Below, one piece after another: positions 59,858-64,000 of a DNA stretch of 64,000 bases. Numbering within the stretch: position 1 is the stretch's first letter; every line of letters begins with the position of its first letter. The stretch covers positions 1-64,000 of IMG/VR virus record IMGVR_UViG_3300020595_000010. One strand, given 5' to 3'. Source of the stretch: a virus. The position numbers were made by a program, and so were the translations under genes. A model generated the notes under the pieces. That model saw only the letters and a list, made by a program, of their open reading frames with translations. It was not told the origin of the DNA and made no database searches.

Positions 59858-60934
59858 ATGGCTAGAAAGAAAAAATCACTATCGGAGGCAGTCTCCTCAG
59901 AAATACAGGCAAATTTTAACTTAGATGGGTTTAAATCTAAAAAAGGTTTAACATCCAAAGCTAAATTTAAGGATCAAGAATGGATTCCTCTATCACCAGC
60001 ATACCAGGAAATAACGTCAGTACCTGGTATTCCTATGGGTCATATAGTTTTACTTAGAGGTCATTCTGACACTGGAAAAACTACAGCTCTATTAGAAACA
60101 GCAGTTGAAGCTCAAAAACGTAAAGTACTTCCGGTTTTTATCATTACAGAGATGAAATGGAATTGGGAGCATGCTATACAGATGGGTTTAAAAGTTAATG
60201 AAGTTGTTGATGAAGAAACAGGTGAAATAACTGATTATAATGGTAATTTTATTTATGTAGACAGAGAAACTATCCATTCAATTGAAGATGTTTCTGGATT
60301 TATTCTTGATTTAATTGATGAGCAGAAAAATGGTAACTTACCTTATGATTTACTATTTCTTTGGGATTCAATTGGTTCAGTACCATGTGAAATGTCTATT
60401 AAATCTAATAAAAATAATAATGAGTGGAATGCTGGAGCAATGTCAACACAGTTTGGAAATAGTGTAAACCAACGCATTACATTATCTCGTAAAGAATCAT
60501 CTCCATATACTAATACTTTAGTTTGTATTAATAAAGTATGGACAGCAAAAGCAGAATCACCAATGGGTAAACCAAAACTTATGAATAAAGGTGGATTTGC
60601 TATGTGGTTTGATTCAACATTTGTTGTAACCTTTGGTAATATTATGAATGCTGGAACTTCTAAAATAAAAGCTATTAAAGGAGGAAAACAAGTAGAATTT
60701 GCTAAACGTGTAAATGTTCAGGTTGATAAAAACCACATTAATGGTATGACAACAAGAGGAAAACTTGTAATGACACCTCATGGGTTTATTTTGGATAATG
60801 ATAAAGATTTGAAGAAATATAAAGAAGACCATGCAGAAGAATGGGCTGCTATATTAGGTGGAAGTGATTTCAAGATCGCAGAAGAAGATCAAGAATATCA
60901 TGATATAACATCTCACACAGACGAGCCACAATAA
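59858..60934 (+). CDS. uvsX: Recombinase UvsX/RecA-like
   Basis: The product has 358 residues (391 in T4). Walker A is GHSDTGKT (67-74), Walker B is LLFLWDSIGS, and the DNA-binding loop region follows with NEWNAGAMSTQFGNSVNQRI. NTLVCINKVW is the strand before the acceptor loop. It forms filaments on SSB-covered DNA for recombination-dependent replication and repair, working with gp32 and gp41. It sits in the SSB operon and is followed by an inverted repeat that overlaps the next promoter. Confidence 0.92.
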   Translation: MARKKKSLSEAVSSEIQANFNLDGFKSKKGLTSKAKFKDQEWIPLSPAYQEITSVPGIPMGHIVLLRGHSDTGKTTALLETAVEAQKRKVLPVFIITEMKWNWEHAIQMGLKVNEVVDEETGEITDYNGNFIYVDRETIHSIEDVSGFILDLIDEQKNGNLPYDLLFLWDSIGSVPCEMSIKSNKNNNEWNAGAMSTQFGNSVNQRITLSRKESSPYTNTLVCINKVWTAKAESPMGKPKLMNKGGFAMWFDSTFVVTFGNIMNAGTSKIKAIKGGKQVEFAKRVNVQVDKNHINGMTTRGKLVMTPHGFILDNDKDLKKYKEDHAEEWAAILGGSDFKIAEEDQEYHDITSHTDEPQ

Positions 60935-60937
60935 ACT

Positions 60938-60973
60938 TTGATACCCGGGATATCTTTCGTATATTCCGGGTAT
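60938..60973 (+). promoter_or_regulatory. Promoter/operator of the 5' nuclease gene within an inverted repeat
   Basis: ATACCCGG (60941-60948) and CCGGGTAT (60966-60973) form a perfect 8-base inverted repeat. It encloses CGTATATTCC (60958-60967), and TTGATACCC (60938-60946) stands 11 bases upstream of that motif. It may act as an operator, a terminator of uvsX, or both. Confidence 0.5.
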
Positions 60974-60987
60974 ATAAAAAAATCACA

Positions 60988-62016
60988 ATGAAACAAAAGG
61001 AATTATTAAATCTCCTCAACAATATTGAGGAGCATGGGGAAGAAACTGTAGAAGGGGAAAGAATTCTAATGATAGATGGATTAAATCTATTTTTTAGAAA
61101 CTTTGCAATGATGAATATGGTAAACCCCGATGGGGTTCATATTGGGGGGTTAGGCGGATTTTTTAGATCTTTAGGAGCTGAAATTCGTAGAGTTGATCCT
61201 ACTCAAGTTTATGTAATATTTGATGGTGCTGGGTCAGCTAATGCTAGGAAAAATCTCCTCCCTGAATATAAATCAGGTAGGGATTTACAACGTATTACTA
61301 ATTGGGAAGCTTTTGATGATATAGAAGATGAACATGATGCTAAAGTGGATCAAATGGTCAGGGTAATTCAATACCTAAAAACTTTACCTGTTAAAACTAT
61401 AACATTACCTAAAGTTGAAGCTGATGATGTTATAGCATATTTGTCAGATATTATCCCTGAAAAACCAGAAGATAAAGTGTTTATAGTATCCTCAGATAAA
61501 GATTTTTTACAACTAATTAATAAAAATGTTATTGTATATCGCCCTATGGAAAAGGAATTTTATACTGAAGAAACAGTAGTTGAAAAATTTAATATGTCCC
61601 CTCATAATTTTATTTTATATAAAACCCTAATGGGAGACAATTCAGATAAAGTAAAAGGAGTTAAAGGGTTAGGTGAAAAGAAACTAAGAAAACTATTTCC
61701 TGAATTAAGTGAAAGAGATTTATCATTAGATGATATCTATAATATTTGTGAATCAAAATTTAAGGAAAATGTTATATATGCTAGGGTAATTCAACATATT
61801 GATGAATTAGAAAAGAATTACAAAATAATGGATTTATCTAACCCAATGTTAGATGAAAATGATAAAAAATACCTCACTCAGGTTGTGAAAACTAATGATT
61901 ATCATTATCTTCCTGATCAATTCGTAGCATTCTACAATGAAGATAAATTAGGTGGAATGATAAGAAATGTTAATTTTTGGGTAAAGGAAATATTTGAATC
62001 ATTGCAAATTAAATAA
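60988..62016 (+). CDS. rnh: 5'-3' exonuclease/RNase H (FEN family)
   Basis: The product has 342 residues. LMIDGLNLFFRNF (N-terminal metal Asp), VYVIFDGAGSANARKNLLPEYKSGR, KVEADDVIAYLSD and IVSSDKDFLQLI are the four acidic motifs of the 5' nuclease family; MGDNSDKVKGVKGLGEKKLRKL is the helix-hairpin-helix/H3TH DNA-binding motif. It removes RNA primers and trims flaps on the lagging strand, as T4 RNase H does. An N-terminal extension of about 25 residues is charged and not part of the domain. Confidence 0.88.
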   Translation: MKQKELLNLLNNIEEHGEETVEGERILMIDGLNLFFRNFAMMNMVNPDGVHIGGLGGFFRSLGAEIRRVDPTQVYVIFDGAGSANARKNLLPEYKSGRDLQRITNWEAFDDIEDEHDAKVDQMVRVIQYLKTLPVKTITLPKVEADDVIAYLSDIIPEKPEDKVFIVSSDKDFLQLINKNVIVYRPMEKEFYTEETVVEKFNMSPHNFILYKTLMGDNSDKVKGVKGLGEKKLRKLFPELSERDLSLDDIYNICESKFKENVIYARVIQHIDELEKNYKIMDLSNPMLDENDKKYLTQVVKTNDYHYLPDQFVAFYNEDKLGGMIRNVNFWVKEIFESLQIK

Positions 62017-62031
62017 ATTAAAATAAAAGTT

Positions 62032-63396
62032 ATGACATTAACCAGTTTAAATCAATATGGAAACCATTTCCAAATAAAGGTACTATCTTCACTTTTAACC
62101 CATAAAGAATTCTTAACCAATATTCATGATATTTTGAGTGATGAATATTTTGATAACCAAGCACATCAATGGGTTATTAATGAAATTCTTAGGTATTATG
62201 ATAAATACCATACTACGCCTTCAATGGATACCCTTAAGGTAGAACTTCAAAAAATTGAAAATGAAGTATTAAAACTATCAGTAAGAGAACAACTCAAATC
62301 AGCATATGAATCATCTGATGAAGATTTAGAGTATGTTCAAGAAGAATTTTCAACATTTTGTAAAAATCAACAATTAAAAAAAGCCTTACTTAATAGTGTA
62401 GATTTACTTAAGGCTGGGGATTTTGATGGGATTAAATATCTAGTAGAATCTGCATTAAAAGCAGGAAACGATAAAAATGTAGGTCATGAATATAATAAAG
62501 ATATCGAATCACGTTTTAGAGAAGATTCAAGAACTACATTACCAACTCCTTGGGAAAATGTCAACGACATATTGCAAGGTGGATTGGGAAATGGAGATTT
62601 TGGTCTTATATTTGGCAATCCAGGAGGTGGTAAATCTTGGTCATTAGTTGCCTTAGGTGGGTATGCTGTAAGGATGGGATTTAATGTTTTACATTATACT
62701 CTTGAATTAGGCGAGCAGTATGTTGGTAGAAGATATGATGCTTTCTTCAGCAAAATCCCAGTAGACCAAGTACTTAAAAATCGAGATAAAATTGAAGAAA
62801 TTTTACCTCAACTTCCTGGAGAACTTATTATCAAAGAATTCCCTACAGGAAGAGCAACAATTTCAACAATTGAATCTCACATTCGTAAAGTAGAAGATTT
62901 GGGAACTAAAGCAGATTTAATTATAATTGATTATGTAGATCTTCTCTCAACAAAGAAAAGAACAGCTGATCGTAAAGGGGAAATTGATGATATTTATACA
63001 AGCACTAAAGGACTTGCTAGAGAATTAGATGTACCAATTTGGTCAGTTTCTCAAGTAAATCGTGCAGGTGCAAAAGATGATGTTATTGAAGGAGATAAAG
63101 CAGCAGGATCATATGATAAAATTATGATTACTGATTTTTGTATGTCTTTATCAAGAAAAAAACAAGATAAGGTAAATGGAACAGGAAGATTTCACATTAT
63201 GAAGAATAGGTATGGTATGGATGGTTTAACATTTGGTGTAAAAGCTGATACATCTACAGGACATTTCGAAGTTCATGATTACAATCCAGATGACTATGAA
63301 TCAGATGAACCTACCCCACAAAATAAAGGTTATGGTGATTTTGATACCTTTGATAAGCAAGTATTAAAAAATAAATTTTTTGAATTAAATAAATAA
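62032..63396 (+). CDS. gp41: Replicative DNA helicase (T4 gp41/DnaB-like)
   Basis: The product has 454 residues (475 in T4). The N-terminal helical domain (1-140) begins NQYGNHFQIKVLSSLLTHKEF. The RecA-like motor has Walker A GNPGGGKS (195-202), LHYTLELGEQYVGRRYDAFF, Walker B IIIDYVDLLS and the DnaB-type SVSQVNRAGA. It unwinds DNA ahead of the fork as a hexamer and works with the primase. It starts 15 bases after the nuclease gene; the end is Asp/Glu-rich and followed 6 bases later by nrdB. Confidence 0.9.
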   Translation: MTLTSLNQYGNHFQIKVLSSLLTHKEFLTNIHDILSDEYFDNQAHQWVINEILRYYDKYHTTPSMDTLKVELQKIENEVLKLSVREQLKSAYESSDEDLEYVQEEFSTFCKNQQLKKALLNSVDLLKAGDFDGIKYLVESALKAGNDKNVGHEYNKDIESRFREDSRTTLPTPWENVNDILQGGLGNGDFGLIFGNPGGGKSWSLVALGGYAVRMGFNVLHYTLELGEQYVGRRYDAFFSKIPVDQVLKNRDKIEEILPQLPGELIIKEFPTGRATISTIESHIRKVEDLGTKADLIIIDYVDLLSTKKRTADRKGEIDDIYTSTKGLARELDVPIWSVSQVNRAGAKDDVIEGDKAAGSYDKIMITDFCMSLSRKKQDKVNGTGRFHIMKNRYGMDGLTFGVKADTSTGHFEVHDYNPDDYESDEPTPQNKGYGDFDTFDKQVLKNKFFELNK

Positions 63397-63402
63397 AAAT
63401 AA

Positions 63403-64000
63403 ATGGCAAAAACTTCCCTACTAAAAGAACGTATAGTATATAAACCTTTTGAATATCAGGAGGCATCAGATTTTTGGTTACAACAACAACAAGCTCATTG
63501 GTTACATACAGAAGTTCCAATGATGAGTGATGTTAATGATTGGAAACAAAATTTAACAGAGAATGAAAAAAATATAATTGGAACTATATTAAAAGGATTC
63601 GCTCAAACTGAAACAGTTGTAAATGATTATTGGTCAACTTTAGTTACAAAATGGTTTAGAAAACCTGAGATAATTAAAATGGCTGTTACATTTGGGGCTT
63701 TTGAAACTATTCATGCTGAAGCTTATTCTTTGTTAAATGAAGAATTAGGGTTAGATGATTTTAGCGAATTTTTAGAGGATGAAGCAACAATGGCTAAAAT
63801 TGATGCCTTAACAAAAGTAAGAGATTCACATGATGGTACTCCTAATTGGCATGAAAGAGCTAAATCATTAGCTATATTCTCAGCATTTACGGAAGGTGTT
63901 AATTTATTTTCTTCATTTGCTGTTTTATTATCTTTTAAATTAGATAATAAACTTAAGGGTGTAGGTCAAATAGTTGAGTGGAGTATTAGAGATGAATCAT
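63403..64000 (+). CDS. nrdB: Ribonucleotide reductase small subunit, partial (3' end outside window)
   Basis: The frame opens with ATG at 63403 and runs off the window after 199 codons. Iron ligands and the radical site are visible: Glu70 in FAQTETVVNDYW, ETIHAEAY (Glu101, His104, Tyr108, the ExxHxxxY of class I R2), Glu164 in TEGVNLFSSF, and Glu198 in SIRDES, where the next ExxH is cut off. With the large subunit it reduces ribonucleotides to deoxyribonucleotides for phage DNA synthesis. It is linked to the helicase gene by a 6-base gap. Confidence 0.9.
   Translation, partial: MAKTSLLKERIVYKPFEYQEASDFWLQQQQAHWLHTEVPMMSDVNDWKQNLTENEKNIIGTILKGFAQTETVVNDYWSTLVTKWFRKPEIIKMAVTFGAFETIHAEAYSLLNEELGLDDFSEFLEDEATMAKIDALTKVRDSHDGTPNWHERAKSLAIFSAFTEGVNLFSSFAVLLSFKLDNKLKGVGQIVEWSIRDES

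Overview
The window is a 64 kb piece of a T4-like myovirus (Caudoviricetes). Every gene lies on the plus strand, coding is dense, and no gene-free stretch exceeds about 200 bases. T4-type virion genes are recognisable by motif and order: large terminase, portal, prohead protease, core scaffold, major capsid protein, neck/tail completion proteins, sheath, tube, baseplate hub and tape measure. A replication block follows (gp32-like SSB, UvsX, 5' nuclease, gp41-like helicase, NrdB). The DNA is AT-rich. Start codons follow A-rich stretches rather than GGAGG-type ribosome sites, and one intergenic region carries a TTTG-N20-TAnnTTTG promoter. Together these suggest a Bacteroidota host, probably marine; this is inference.

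Layout. 1-2.4 kb: small genes, including two whose N-termini resemble T4 capsid-targeting peptides and a 22-residue Cys-rich metallothionein-like peptide. 2.4-6.1 kb: accessory metabolism (COG2509-type FAD oxidoreductase, cupin, FkbM methyltransferase, P-loop kinase). 6.1-17.3 kb: packaging and head genes. 17.4-19.8 kb: amidinotransferase-like enzyme, phosphatidylserine-decarboxylase-like enzyme and PhoH. 19.8-26.5 kb: neck and fibre proteins. 26.5-35.5 kb: one gene for a 3007-residue fibre with 843 consecutive triplets of Gly-X-Y type. 35.5-36.2 kb: small fibre-associated protein. 36.3-41.2 kb: three tightly coupled glycosyltransferases, one matching the iron-finger O-heptosyltransferases that glycosylate autotransporter repeats and one ending in a GT25-like domain. 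41.2-57.1 kb: fibre, sheath, tube, hub, tape measure and baseplate proteins, including a hub fused to a Cys/His hydrolase. 57.2-64 kb: replication genes, among them a compact, divergent family-A DNA polymerase.

How it fits together. The most unusual system is the giant Ser/Thr/Gly fibre followed at once by its likely glycosylation machinery. I propose that the phage O-glycosylates its own fibre. Two promoter-like signals partition the window. TATTTATAA, the reverse complement of the T4 late box, stands 10-30 bases before late virion operons. A C(G/T)(T/A)ATATT signal stands before the replication genes, where it is preceded by an ACCC box. Five intrinsic terminators separate the head, tail and accessory units.

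Limits: all calls rest on reading motifs and gene order by eye; no database search was run.
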